Notes under the pieces: generated by a model
The model's input: only the letters and a program-made list of their open reading frames with translations
What the model was told of the DNA's origin: nothing
Databases searched by the model: none
Part shown: one piece after another, positions 1 through 8,686 of the stretch
Position numbering within the stretch: the first letter of the stretch is position 1
Layout of the letters: every line of letters begins with the position of its first letter
Translations under genes and position numbers: made by a program
Assembly (NCBI GenBank): GCA_016714785.1
Contig: JADKCC010000067.1
Location: 1-27,091 of the forward strand
Origin: Saprospiraceae bacterium
Lineage (GTDB): Bacteria > Bacteroidota > Bacteroidia > Chitinophagales > Saprospiraceae
Direction of reading: 5' to 3'
Length of the DNA: 27,091 bases

Positions 1-1
1 A

Positions 2-382
2 TCAGCAGGAGAAGAAAATAATCTCCGTATCCGCGTATATGGCGAAAAAGGTGGCTTCGAATGGTCGCAAATGGAACCAAATACCCTTACCGTAAGATGG
101 GCTGATCGACCTGTTGAGTTGTATCGAACGGGTAGTTACAATCTTTATCCTGAAGCCATAGCACATGCGCGTATTCCCGCTGGTCATCCAGAAGGGTATC
201 TTGAAGCTTTCGCCAATATTTATAGAAATGTAGCCAAATGTATTCAAGCAAGACTCGATGGCAAAGAAGTAGATCCAATGTATGCTGATTTTCCGGGTAT
301 CGACGATGGTGTAAGAGGCATGGAATTCATCTATAAAGTCATTGAGTCTGGTAAAAGTGACGAGAAATGGCTGAAGGTTTGA
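2..382 (+). CDS. Gfo/Idh/MocA-family oxidoreductase, C-terminal part (5' truncated by window)
   Basis: The frame is open from base 2 to the TGA at 380-382, so the gene enters from the left. The visible part is about 126 residues. It starts with a beta-strand motif around LRIRVYGEKGGFEW, followed by PNTLTV, and ends with a helical tail containing EAFANIYRNVAKCI and DGVRGMEFIYKVIESG. This is the usual end of NAD(P)-dependent Gfo/Idh/MocA dehydrogenases, where the C-terminal alpha/beta domain shapes the sugar or inositol site. The Rossmann half lies outside the window, so the substrate cannot be judged. A sugar phosphate isomerase-like gene at 1300 suggests a sugar or cyclitol catabolic neighbourhood. 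Family call is fairly sure; the exact reaction is unknown. Confidence 0.8.
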   Translation, partial: SAGEENNLRIRVYGEKGGFEWSQMEPNTLTVRWADRPVELYRTGSYNLYPEAIAHARIPAGHPEGYLEAFANIYRNVAKCIQARLDGKEVDPMYADFPGIDDGVRGMEFIYKVIESGKSDEKWLKV

Positions 383-442
383 AATTTAATTAATGTTTAA
401 GGATTGATGTTTATAATCTTTGGTGTTTTAATTTGAAATACA

Positions 443-1210
443 ATGTGGATGAATAAAATTGTAATTTTAGTTTTGTGTCTATTTTCTGGATTTTCTTTAT
501 TTGGTCAAGATAAGATTTTCCTTAAAAATGGAGAAATTATTAAAGGTAAGATTATCCAGAAAACAGATTCACTAGTTGTTATCAAAACCCAAAGATTGAT
601 AAATAATGAAACTATAGATTTGGATCTTGTTTTTTATAACCAGAAAATTAAGAAAGTTGAGTATACAATGGTAAAAAAGGAAGAAACTTATGTATATGTT
701 GACTTAATAGGTGGCAAAGTGATCAAGGGCCGACTAATAAGCAATAATGATGATGGTGTAGTGATAACGGATATCAGAGGCTCTGATATAGATACTTTAA
801 GTTTGAAAAAGAGACAAATAAAACAAATAAGATATAATGATGTAGATAAATCTAGATCAGCATTTTTTGATGTAGGTTTTTTGAGAGGTGGTGCTTTGAT
901 AGGTGCAGAACTAGAAATTGTTGTAAATCAAAATATGACTATATTTTTGGGTGCTGGATTTAGAGGGTATGCTGGTGGATTAAATATTTTTTTCAAAGAC
1001 AATTTTAGTGGGTTTGGTTTTAAATCAAGTTACATTCATCAAGGTTATGGTGATTTTTATTCAGGATCTATATTGTCAAATGGTTTTACCTACAAGTCTA
1101 ACCCTGGCCTTACACTCGATTTAGGAATTGGTTATGTAATGAATACGGGCAATTATAATTACGGTGGACGTGAATTTATTTTGACTTATGGTATTGGTTT
1201 ACGTTTTTGA
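443..1210 (+). CDS. secreted protein with two KNG-type beta repeats and an outer-membrane-like C-terminal half
   Basis: 255 residues from ATG 443. A second in-frame ATG at 449 gives a cleaner signal peptide (MNKIVILVLCLFSG then LFGQ) and may be the true start. After the signal come two similar modules: about residues 23-50 (IFLKNGEIIKGKIIQKTDSL) and 86-122 (VYVDLIGGKVIKGRLIS), each a short strand-turn-strand unit with a central KG[KR][IL]I. The second half (about 140-255) is Gly- and aromatic-rich with alternating hydrophobic residues, and ends in GIGLRF. A C-terminal Phe after a beta strand is the usual signal for barrel insertion. No enzymatic motif is visible. It could be a small barrel or a periplasmic protein. 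The gene is solid; function unknown. Confidence 0.75.
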   Translation: MWMNKIVILVLCLFSGFSLFGQDKIFLKNGEIIKGKIIQKTDSLVVIKTQRLINNETIDLDLVFYNQKIKKVEYTMVKKEETYVYVDLIGGKVIKGRLISNNDDGVVITDIRGSDIDTLSLKKRQIKQIRYNDVDKSRSAFFDVGFLRGGALIGAELEIVVNQNMTIFLGAGFRGYAGGLNIFFKDNFSGFGFKSSYIHQGYGDFYSGSILSNGFTYKSNPGLTLDLGIGYVMNTGNYNYGGREFILTYGIGLRF

Positions 1211-1299
1211 TCAATAATTTATGTATTTAGTACATTGTTTTTGATTTTTGTTTTGTGAATATTTGAACTTTTTTCTTTCCGTATTTTTAATCATATTTA

Positions 1300-2350
1300 A
1301 TGAAAACAATAAAAGGACCTGGTATATTTCTCGCACAGTTTATGGGCGATGAAGCGCCATACAATTCATTAGAGTCCATCTGTCAATGGGTGGCGTCACT
1401 CGGTTATAAAGGTGCAGATTCCTACATGGGATGCACGACTCATAGATCTCGATCTCGCTGCTGAAAGTCAAACATACTGTGATGAACTCAAAGGCAAAAT
1501 CAATAGTTATGGTCTAGAAATCACGGAACTCAGTACGCATTTACAAGGTCAATTGGTCGCTGTACATCCTGCTTATGATCTGATGTTTGATAATTTTGCG
1601 CCTGACGAACTCAAAGGCAAACCACAAGAACGAACAGAATGGGCCAAAAGGCAAGTCAGAAATGCAGGTAAAGCGAGCCAAAGATTAGGCCTAAAATCTC
1701 ATGCTACATTTTCTGGTGCGTTGCTTTGGCATACGATGAATCCTTGGCCACAACGTCCTCCTGGTTTGGTAGATCTTGGTTTTAAAGAGTTGGCAGATAG
1801 ATGGTTACCTATTTTAAATCATTTTGATGAGTGCGGCATAGATGTTTGTTATGAAGTGCATCCTGGTGAGGACTTACACGATGGTCTAAGCTATGAACGT
1901 TTCCTAGAAAAAGTCAATAATCATCCCAGAGCTTGCTTATTGTTCGATCCGAGTCATTTTGTCTTGCAACAGTTGGATTATCTACAATATATAGATTTTT
2001 ATCATGAGCGTATCCGAGCATTCCACGTCAAAGATGCAGAGTTTAATGCAACAGGTAAATGTGGCGTGTATGGTGGATATGCAGACTGGAAGGATAGGGC
2101 AGGGCGATTCAGATCACCAGGAGATGGACAAGTGGATTTCAAAGGCATCTTTAGTAAATTATCACAATACGGATATGACGGTTGGGCAGTCATGGAGTGG
2201 GAATGTTGCATCAAATCCGCAGCTCAAGGAGCCAGAGAAGGCGCACCTTTTATTCAAAGCCACATTATAGAAGTAACAGAAAAAGCATTTGATGATTTTG
2301 CCGGCACAGAAGTCGATGAAGGATTTTTGAGGAAGATTTTGGGGTTGTGA
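1300..2350 (+). CDS. sugar phosphate isomerase/epimerase (TIM barrel), frameshifted near 1411
   Basis: The conserved N-terminus begins at ATG 1300 (MKTIKGPGIFLAQFMGD) and reads to GYKG at about 1413, but this frame stops a few codons later. The rest of the protein continues in the next frame from about 1412 (VQIPTWDARLIDLDL) to the TGA at 2350. Joining ...GYKG to VQIPTWD restores a normal protein of about 350 residues. The break is explained by loss of one GT from GGTGTGCAG. The body resembles xylose-isomerase-like TIM barrels, with metal-type acidic and His residues in VCYEVHPGEDL, LLFDPSHF, FHVKDAEF and WAVMEWE. The GTG at 1412 could start a 312-residue form but would lack the first beta strand. 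Probably part of sugar or inositol catabolism with the oxidoreductase upstream. Sequencing error or a recent mutation is equally possible. Confidence 0.8.
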
Positions 2351-2446
2351 GATAATTTTAGTTATAGTTTGATTCTTGGAATGTCGTTAATTTTAGATTG
2401 ATTAGATTTAATGGATTCAAATTGCATTTTCCTCAAAAGATGTTGT

Positions 2447-2880
2447 ATGAGATTTTCTAGACAATTATTTTATTTTGTGATTATACTTTTTTTTGCTTGC
2501 CAAGTGAAGCCAAGTTCAAAAATTGATATTCAATTATATCAGATATTTTAGACATCTTGTAGGAAATGATGTTGAGAATTACAAGTTTATTTACAATTAG
2601 TTCTAGATGGAAAATGGGTAGAGTTGAAATACTAGATTCATTGGTGAAGCAAAAATTAAATGAATATTTTGAAAAAAAACATCAGACAATTTTCTTATTA
2701 AATATGATTCAGTTTTCTAAAATGGATACAAGATTTAATAGATTTAAATGCTATGAATTGGAATATGATGCTTTAAATTAATTTAATTAACGCAATATTT
2801 ACCAAATATCCTAGTTTGAAGTCTTTGGGGAAATTAAACCGTATGTCAAAATTATGAAAAGTCCAAATTTTACAGGTTAG
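2447..2880 (+). pseudogene. remnant of a small lipoprotein gene with several frame breaks
   Basis: ATG 2447 opens a 34-residue reading frame with a lipoprotein signal (MRFSRQLFYFVIILFFAC, lipobox FFAC) that ends in TAG at about 2549. Coding-like text then continues in changing frames: RHLVGNDVENYKF, then QLVLDGKWVELKY, then DSLVKQKLNEYFEKKHQTI and CYELEYDALN (open to 2781), then LINAIFTKYPSLKSLG and EIKPYVKIMKSPNF to about 2880. Joined, these would make one lipoprotein of about 140 residues. No family was recognised. The gene is either decayed or carries several indel errors. The rightmost limit is uncertain. Confidence 0.4.
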
Positions 2881-3016
2881 GAATTTCTTTAGGAATATTA
2901 GAAGATAGTATATAACTTTATTTCGAAATTTTTTAGATAGTATTTTAGAATCCTCTATTTTTGACATTTAAGCTAGAAAAATATATAAAGTTTTGACTTA
3001 CATTTAAAATAGAATA

Positions 3017-3257
3017 ATGATAGATTTACTCAATCGCAAATTAAATGTGATTCATTACCTTACGCAAACTCACAATGAAGTTTTTTTTGAAAAATTAGAA
3101 CAACTGATCTTAAATAAGGAAGGCATTTCAAAAAATGAATTTGTGCCCTTCACAATCCAAGAATTAATAAAGAGAATAAGAAATGTCAAAGAAGGACATT
3201 AAAAAAGGTAATTATAAAACTGCAAGACCAATTGGAAAAATTTCGGCTAATTGGTAA
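3017..3257 (+). pseudogene. antitoxin-like small protein of a type II toxin-antitoxin pair, frameshifted
   Basis: The open part (3017-3202, 61 residues) begins MIDLLNRKLNVIHYLTQTH and resembles small Bacteroidota addiction-module antitoxins that usually precede RelE/ParE toxins. The typical C-terminus is present but split over other frames: KKDIKKGNYKT, QDQLEK and ISANW followed by TAA at 3255-3257. An extra G near 3194, one indel near 3222 and a missing A in the run at 3236-3240 would restore a protein of about 79 residues. An ATG at 3261 reads MEIITSDFAIEKYGK and then stops, which could be the first residues of a lost toxin. The family call rests on general resemblance, so it is moderate. 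No intact toxin follows. Confidence 0.45.
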
Positions 3258-3297
3258 AGAATGGAAATTATTACGTCAGATTTTGCAATTGAAAAAT

Positions 3298-4108
3298 ATG
3301 GAAAATAATAACTCCATATTTCCCTTTGGCATTACAATCATCTTAATGCATTTAAGTCTTTTATTTTTGCTCAAGAGAGCATTAAAGTGGACTTAGCTAT
3401 GCAAAATAATCTTAAAATCGTTGAAGAGTATGTCACTGAAACCCTTGACGGTCAAGATTCTTTTTTACTTACTAAAGAATATTTTAACAAAAAGGGTAGG
3501 ACGACATTAAAAGAAATTTATAATCGAGATGGACTAACTTGCTCTTCCAGTTATTTTTACAAAGACGATACTGTCAGGACAGAAAGAATTACGGTCTGTA
3601 ATGGTAAGTTTTTATCCAAAACAAAAATATGGTATGACCGTAAAAATAGAGCGGCGAAAACAATCGACTATGATCAAAATGGGAAAAAGACAGGGACTTA
3701 TTCAAAAACAAGGTATAACGACAAGCTAAAAACAAAAGAAGTAAAGATTCAGTTTGATAATGGTAAAATCATAGAAATAAAAACACAATTTGCAGACAAC
3801 ATGGATGCTGCATCAAGTTATGAAAAGAAAAATGGTGTTTGGGTTGAAATGGCTAGTAGAAATGATACGTTGGTTATGAGAACAGAAGATGAGAATTTTA
3901 ATGGAAGCAAACTCAAAAGAATTAGTACTACGAGTAGATAAAAGAATCAAGGACCATCATCAGCGTGAAAGGTGCTCAGAAATTTGAAAAAGGCGATTTA
4001 GTAAAAACTGAAACCTATATAATGCAAAATGGACTTAAATCCTACCAAACGCAGTATCTAAATGAAGAATTTAATGCTAGGAAGAGATTTGTGTACTACA
4101 CACATTGA
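3298..4108 (+). CDS. secreted protein of unknown function (MORN/YwqK-like repeats possible), two frame breaks
   Basis: The longest open stretch is 3387-3941 from a GTG, but this lacks an export signal. From ATG 3298 a different frame reads MENNNSIFPFGITIILMHLS with a hydrophobic signal. It joins the main frame as FFAQESIKVDL if the T run at 3364-3368 has one more T. At the other end the protein continues past the stop near 3941 in a shifted frame (IKESRTIISVKGAQKFEKGD ... RKRFVYYTH) to TGA 4106-4108. The body has repeated strand-turn units such as YFNKKGRTTLKEIYNRDGL and YDRKNRAAKTIDYDQNGKKT, which recall MORN-like 'antitoxin YwqK' repeats. Function is unknown. About 268 residues when repaired. 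Confidence 0.5.
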
Positions 4109-4130
4109 TGCATTTCTAAAAAATCGAAAT

Positions 4131-4208
4131 CGCTAATAATTTAAAATATAAGCAAAATATTAGCGAATAAGCTAATAAATAGAAATATTAGCGAATAAGC
4201 TAATAAAT
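4131..4208. repeat. cluster of TATTAGC/GCTAATA half-sites with a 26-bp direct repeat
   Basis: Two identical 26-bp copies lie at 4155-4180 and 4183-4208, spaced 28 bp apart. Each contains a 7-bp inverted pair TATTAGC...GCTAATA around the loop GAATAA. A further half-site, CGCTAATA at 4131-4138, pairs with TATTAGCG at 4158-4165. Five half-sites therefore occur in 78 bp just upstream of the 4228-6508 gene pair. An operator, a weak cruciform or transcription-terminator remnants are possible; nothing decides between them. Confidence 0.7.
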
Positions 4209-4227
4209 TATTCAATAATGGGTACTT

Positions 4228-4404
4228 TTGTTGGATAAATATTTTGGTTTATTGGCAGCAAAATCAGTTTTCCGATTTGGTGATCTCAAGGAGTCTAAAG
4301 ATCGAAAGCTCACGGAATATATCCTATTAGGTACGCTATTAAGCTTCGGTATTGCTATTGTGATCTCTATGCTAGCCACTTACTTAGCTCATTTAATTCA
4401 ATAA
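4228..4404 (+). CDS. small one-helix membrane protein, possible TTG start
   Basis: A 58-residue open frame from TTG 4228 to TAA 4402-4404 reads LLDKYFGLLAAKSVFRFGDL, then a charged segment KESKDRKLTEY, then a hydrophobic span of about 23 residues (ILLGTLLSFGIAIVISMLAT). There is no ATG in frame upstream before a stop. The upstream ATG at 4218 is in another frame and would need an indel. The stop codon lies one base before the ATG of the TonB-dependent receptor, so the two are probably cotranscribed. The composition is protein-like, with a clear helix flanked by charge, but the family was not recognised. Confidence 0.5.
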   Translation: MLDKYFGLLAAKSVFRFGDLKESKDRKLTEYILLGTLLSFGIAIVISMLATYLAHLIQ

Positions 4405-4405
4405 T

Positions 4406-6508
4406 ATGTCTTTTAATATAAAATATCAAATAATTTTCTTCTTAAGCGTTATTACCTTGAATATCGTTTCAGCACAGGTACAAGAAGATACTATAATAAA
4501 TATAATACCTACATTGGTACCTGGTATCACCATCACCGAAAAAGCATACCAATCAGGAGATCTCACCATGACCCAAAATCAATACAAAGTCATGCCCGCA
4601 TCCTTTCAAGATCCAGCTCGTATCTTGATCAAATATCCAGGATTCTCTACGCCCAATGATGGTGCCAATGCCATCATCTTCCGTGGTATGCCACCAGAAT
4701 CAGCTCGTTGGCAGCTCTTCGGAGCGGACATTGTCAATCCTAATCACCTATCCAATGCTGGCACAGCCAATGACCTTGCCACAGGGAATGCTGGTGGCGT
4801 TAATGCTTTGAGCGGATCGGTACTTGATTATTATCACTTTGAAGCCAATCCCGCCGATGTCTCTTACGCTGATGTTATGTCAGGTGTCTCCAATATGAAA
4901 ATGGCGCCTAAAATCAGACCTTTTGTGGACCTCAATCTAATCGGACTGGAAGCTGGTCTTGGCTTGAGTCGTGGCAATAAAAATGTGTACGCATCTTATC
5001 GATATAGTTTTGTAGGATTGTTGGATAAATTGGGTGTTAATTTTGGAAATGAAAAAATCGGATATCAAGATCTGAGTTTATATGCGGACTTGATCAAAAA
5101 CGACCATCATAGTTTTAAGATGTTTGCAACACTTGGCAACAGTAGTAATATATTTACATCTGTAAGCGACAAAGGTGGTTTGACAAGCTTTAAAGATATG
5201 AAAAACATTATCTACAAAAGTGAGATGGCCTTGGCTGGTGCACAATATACTTACGAAAAAGCCAATAAATATTTTCAAAGTACATTGGTCTCATCTGGTA
5301 GGAATGATAACCGTACAGTTGGTTTCAATCCCATTTATTTAGATAGCATAAAGTTGTCATGGATATCTAATCAAGATATTAATAATGATATATCCGACAG
5401 ACTACTTTCTTGGCATAATCAGTATATTTTAGTGCTGAATGAAAAAAAGCTAATGCTAGGTGTAAGGAGCAATTTGCAACAAGATAGACTTGCGTCATTG
5501 GGTAGTGAAAAAATGATACTGAGTTTTTATCCATATTTTCAGTACCAAAGCAATCAAACGAAAAAGTTAAAATACAATATAGGTATTGGAGGATTTCATG
5601 ATTCAAGAACAAAAGATGTTACATTAGAACCCACATTAGGCGTGAGTTATAATTTATCCGACTTAATAACTACTAGTTTTAATTATAGATTGTCATCTTA
5701 CAGAGACTATACATCCAGTGTAGAAACTGTCCAGTCGTTTGACAGAAGTCGAATTAAAGGGCATAACCTTCAAATTGAATTGAAATATTTAAAAAAATAT
5801 ACGCAAATTAAAGCTGCGGTTTTTTTACATCGATTCTCAGATATGATACCATTCAAACAAGATTCAAGTACTATGGATGAACATTTTACTTCTTTTAATG
5901 GTAGCGATTTTGGATATGATCAAGTATTTGCAGCTATAATTGTCAATCCCATTGGTACATCGAATGCAAGGGTTTATGGCAGTGAGTTGTATCTTGAAAA
6001 TACATCATTCTTAAATGGTAATGTTTTGAATTATGGTGTGAACGTATGTGTTTTTGATAGTAAATACAATTTGGCCAATAATAGTAATAACTTTTTCAAT
6101 GGTCGGTATAATTTCGGTTACACTAGCAATGTTAATATAAGTTATACTATGGATATTTCTAAATCTGTCAAAAATAGGAAACTTATCTTCAGCTTATCCA
6201 ATCATTATCGTGGGGCTATGCGAGAACAGTCCCTAAATCCAATTTCAGGAAATAACATCTCTATATTATATAATACCAATTCGCCGTATAATAAATCATT
6301 CAGACCGTACCAAAGATTGGACTTTAGAATTGTCTATAACAACCAAAAAACAGGAAACAAAAAGTCGCACCGTTGGTCACTAGATATACAAAATCTGCTC
6401 AATCGTGAAAATGATGGCTTTAGATATTACGACCCATTACTAAATTCTGTACTTTTGCAAAAGCAATTGGGACTTGTGCCTGTTTTGAGTTATAGACTGG
6501 AATGGTAA
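4406..6508 (+). CDS. TonB-dependent outer-membrane receptor
   Basis: 700 residues. An N-terminal signal peptide (MSFNIKYQIIFFLSVITLN, cleavage near VSAQ) is followed directly by a plug domain at about 35-165: GITITEKAYQSGDLT, then SFQDPARILIKYPGFST, then AIIFRGMPPESARWQLFGAD and a conserved-looking NALSGSVLDYY. The rest is barrel, with many strands alternating with polar loops. It ends in a C-terminal aromatic strand (VPVLSYRLEW). The carboxypeptidase-like N-terminal domain common in SusC-type receptors is absent, and no SusD partner lies next to it. The substrate is therefore unknown; iron complexes, vitamins or oligosaccharides all fit. The gene follows the 4228 small membrane protein with a 1-bp gap and is followed at 32 bp by a sugar isomerase-like gene. 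Confidence 0.85.
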   Translation: MSFNIKYQIIFFLSVITLNIVSAQVQEDTIINIIPTLVPGITITEKAYQSGDLTMTQNQYKVMPASFQDPARILIKYPGFSTPNDGANAIIFRGMPPESARWQLFGADIVNPNHLSNAGTANDLATGNAGGVNALSGSVLDYYHFEANPADVSYADVMSGVSNMKMAPKIRPFVDLNLIGLEAGLGLSRGNKNVYASYRYSFVGLLDKLGVNFGNEKIGYQDLSLYADLIKNDHHSFKMFATLGNSSNIFTSVSDKGGLTSFKDMKNIIYKSEMALAGAQYTYEKANKYFQSTLVSSGRNDNRTVGFNPIYLDSIKLSWISNQDINNDISDRLLSWHNQYILVLNEKKLMLGVRSNLQQDRLASLGSEKMILSFYPYFQYQSNQTKKLKYNIGIGGFHDSRTKDVTLEPTLGVSYNLSDLITTSFNYRLSSYRDYTSSVETVQSFDRSRIKGHNLQIELKYLKKYTQIKAAVFLHRFSDMIPFKQDSSTMDEHFTSFNGSDFGYDQVFAAIIVNPIGTSNARVYGSELYLENTSFLNGNVLNYGVNVCVFDSKYNLANNSNNFFNGRYNFGYTSNVNISYTMDISKSVKNRKLIFSLSNHYRGAMREQSLNPISGNNISILYNTNSPYNKSFRPYQRLDFRIVYNNQKTGNKKSHRWSLDIQNLLNRENDGFRYYDPLLNSVLLQKQLGLVPVLSYRLEW

Positions 6509-6539
6509 TCCTTTTCGAATCACTAAAACCTTAAATAAA

Positions 6540-7427
6540 ATGTTACGACGCCAATTTATTAAAAATACAACTTTGTTATCTGCAAGTGCTCTTATGATCA
6601 ATCCATTGGAATGGGAGTTCGGACCTAAAGTTGATTTAAATAATATAGGTTTGCAGTTATACACTGTACGAGAAGAGATGAACAATGATCCATTGGGCAC
6701 ACTTAAACAAGTGAAAAGCATCGGATATACGCACATAGAAAGTGCTGGGTATAACAAACGACAATTTTATGGGCAAACCAAGGAGAATTTTAAAATGATA
6801 CTTCGAGATCAAGGTTTGCAAATACATAGTGGTCACATAAACACTGGTTTTGGACTAGGCAAAGACACTTACAATATGACCAATAATTGGGAAGCCGTAT
6901 GTGAAGATGCAGCTTTTTTGGGGCAAAAATACATTGTTTGTGGTTGGTTTGCACCTGATGAGCGCAAAACATTGGATGATTATAAACGATTTGCCCAATT
7001 ATTCAATAAATGTGGTGAAACAGCCAAAAAATACAACTTACAGTTTTGCCATCATAATCATGATTTTGAATTTTTTGCTATTGATGGAGTGGTCCCTTAT
7101 GATATTTTATTGAATGAAACGGATAAAACTCTTGTGAAATTTGAATTGGATCATTATTGGACTCGTAAAGCAGCCGTTGATATTAAAAAGATCATAAAAA
7201 AGCATCCAGGGAGATTTCCATTATTCCACATTAAGGATATGGATGCCACACCAGAAAAATCATTTACAGAGGTAGGTACAGGAGTCATAAATTGGAAATC
7301 TGTCTTCAATTTAGCACCAAATGCAGGGATGGATTTTTATTTTGTAGAGCAAGATGCTAGTACTAAAATGAAACCTTTGGATAGTATAAAGGTCAGTTTT
7401 GACAATCTTAGAAAAATGAAACTCTGA
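6540..7427 (+). CDS. Tat-exported sugar phosphate isomerase/epimerase-like TIM-barrel protein
   Basis: 295 residues from ATG 6540. The N-terminus carries a twin-arginine type leader (RRQFIK then a hydrophobic NTTLLSASALM), so export to the periplasm is likely. The mature part reads as an AP-endonuclease-2/xylose-isomerase-like barrel: IGLQLYTVREEM, IGYTHIESAGY, LQIHSGHIN, FCHHNHDFEF, VKFELDHYWT, LFHIKDMD and FVEQDAS. The Glu, Asp and His residues in the last five segments match the usual divalent-metal positions. Proteins of this kind are common near sugar oxidoreductases in Bacteroidota. The exact substrate cannot be read. It sits downstream of the TonB receptor in the same direction and its end abuts the MFS reading frame. 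Confidence 0.85.
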   Translation: MLRRQFIKNTTLLSASALMINPLEWEFGPKVDLNNIGLQLYTVREEMNNDPLGTLKQVKSIGYTHIESAGYNKRQFYGQTKENFKMILRDQGLQIHSGHINTGFGLGKDTYNMTNNWEAVCEDAAFLGQKYIVCGWFAPDERKTLDDYKRFAQLFNKCGETAKKYNLQFCHHNHDFEFFAIDGVVPYDILLNETDKTLVKFELDHYWTRKAAVDIKKIIKKHPGRFPLFHIKDMDATPEKSFTEVGTGVINWKSVFNLAPNAGMDFYFVEQDASTKMKPLDSIKVSFDNLRKMKL

Positions 7428-7507
7428 GCAAACAAATTAGATCGCTTATCATCATCAATCAGGAATTTACCTTATTTCTGATTACAAGGTTTCTTTTTAC
7501 TGTAGGT

Positions 7508-8653
7508 ATGAAGATGGTACCAGTACTTTTAGGATGGTATCTATACAGCCTTACAGGTAGTAAACTTGTATTGGGATTTGTAGGGTTGTGCGAGGTGATA
7601 CCTGCCATTTTACTCGCACTTCCAGCAGGTGCAAAAGTTGATGTAAGCGACAAAAGATACTTAATATTACGCAGTATATTCTTCTTCATACTTTTGGCAT
7701 TAGTGCTTGCCTTAGTCTCATCAGAAATCTTTGATTTTGGAGTAGAAGTTAGGACGATTCTGATTTTTACGCTTGTCGGATTAACAGGAGTTATTCGTGC
7801 CTATATTTCTCCATCATTTTCAGCTTTTTTGGCACAATTAGTTTCTAAAGAACAATTGGTTCATGGGGCTTCTGTCAATAGTATGACATGGCTTTTGGGG
7901 GCAATTGTTGGACCCACTCTGGCTGGCTTTTTAATAGGGTTTATCCCTGTTTATTTGGGATTTATTCTCATTGTAGTACTTTTAATATGTAGCTTTTTTA
8001 TATTTAGCTTTATATTACCTAAGCCTGTTTTGCGAGAAAATATCAAGGTTAAAACCTGGACAAGTGTAAAAGAAGGTTTAGAATTTGTATGGAATCAAAA
8101 GGCACTTTTTGGCGCTATGGGATTGGATATGTTTGCAGTACTATTTGGTGGAGCCGTAGCCCTATTACCTGTATTTGCTAAAGATATTTTAGAGGCTGGA
8201 CCTCAAACTTTTGGCTTGTTACTTTCTGCGACATATTTTGGCAATTTTTTAGCGATTTTATTTTTGACTAAATATCCTTTGAATGGCAAACAAGGATATA
8301 GGCTGATTTATTCGGTGGCAGGTTTTGGTGTGTGCATGATAGTATTCGCATTATCAAAATCATTCATTCTGAGTTTCATGGCCTTGTTTGTAAGCGGACT
8401 TTTTGACGGAGTGAGTGTGATTATCCGTGGTACCATCTTTCAATTATTGGTTCCTGATCATCTAAGAGGTAGAGTATCGTCAGTAAGTTCCATCTTTATT
8501 AATAGTAGTAACGAATTGGGTCAGTTTGAAAGTGGAGTAGCAGCAGCGGCTTTGGGTACCGTTCCTTCTGTAGTTTTTGGTGGTTGTATGACTTTGCTCT
8601 TTTCAGGTATTGCTTGGTTTAAAATACCAACTCTAAAAAAATTAGAGTACTAA
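7508..8653 (+). CDS. MFS transporter (start uncertain, likely extends upstream)
   Basis: 381 residues from ATG 7508, with about ten or more hydrophobic spans and the typical MFS loop PAGAKVDVSDKRYL between helices 2 and 3 (degenerate A-motif). Homology-like text continues upstream in frame without a stop to 7412: SKQIRSLIIINQEF followed by TLFLITRFLFTVG, which is the normal first helix of this exporter-type group. No ATG, GTG or TTG exists in that stretch. The only candidate is a CTG at 7424 overlapping the previous gene's TGA, so either an unusual start or an indel is involved. The substrate is not evident; related proteins are drug or siderophore exporters (enterobactin exporter-like). It ends convergently with the 8687 gene. 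Confidence 0.85.
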   Translation: MKMVPVLLGWYLYSLTGSKLVLGFVGLCEVIPAILLALPAGAKVDVSDKRYLILRSIFFFILLALVLALVSSEIFDFGVEVRTILIFTLVGLTGVIRAYISPSFSAFLAQLVSKEQLVHGASVNSMTWLLGAIVGPTLAGFLIGFIPVYLGFILIVVLLICSFFIFSFILPKPVLRENIKVKTWTSVKEGLEFVWNQKALFGAMGLDMFAVLFGGAVALLPVFAKDILEAGPQTFGLLLSATYFGNFLAILFLTKYPLNGKQGYRLIYSVAGFGVCMIVFALSKSFILSFMALFVSGLFDGVSVIIRGTIFQLLVPDHLRGRVSSVSSIFINSSNELGQFESGVAAAALGTVPSVVFGGCMTLLFSGIAWFKIPTLKKLEY

Positions 8654-8686
8654 TAGCATATCGCTGAAAGTGTTTAATATTGCGAA

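Noticed and set aside
2773..2967. 64-residue minus-strand frame
   Set aside because: Low-complexity, Lys/Ile/Leu/Phe-rich and antisense to better coding-like fragments on the plus strand.
4155..4208. Repeat pair considered as a CRISPR start
   Set aside because: Only two copies with a 2-bp gap, no spacers and no cas genes nearby.
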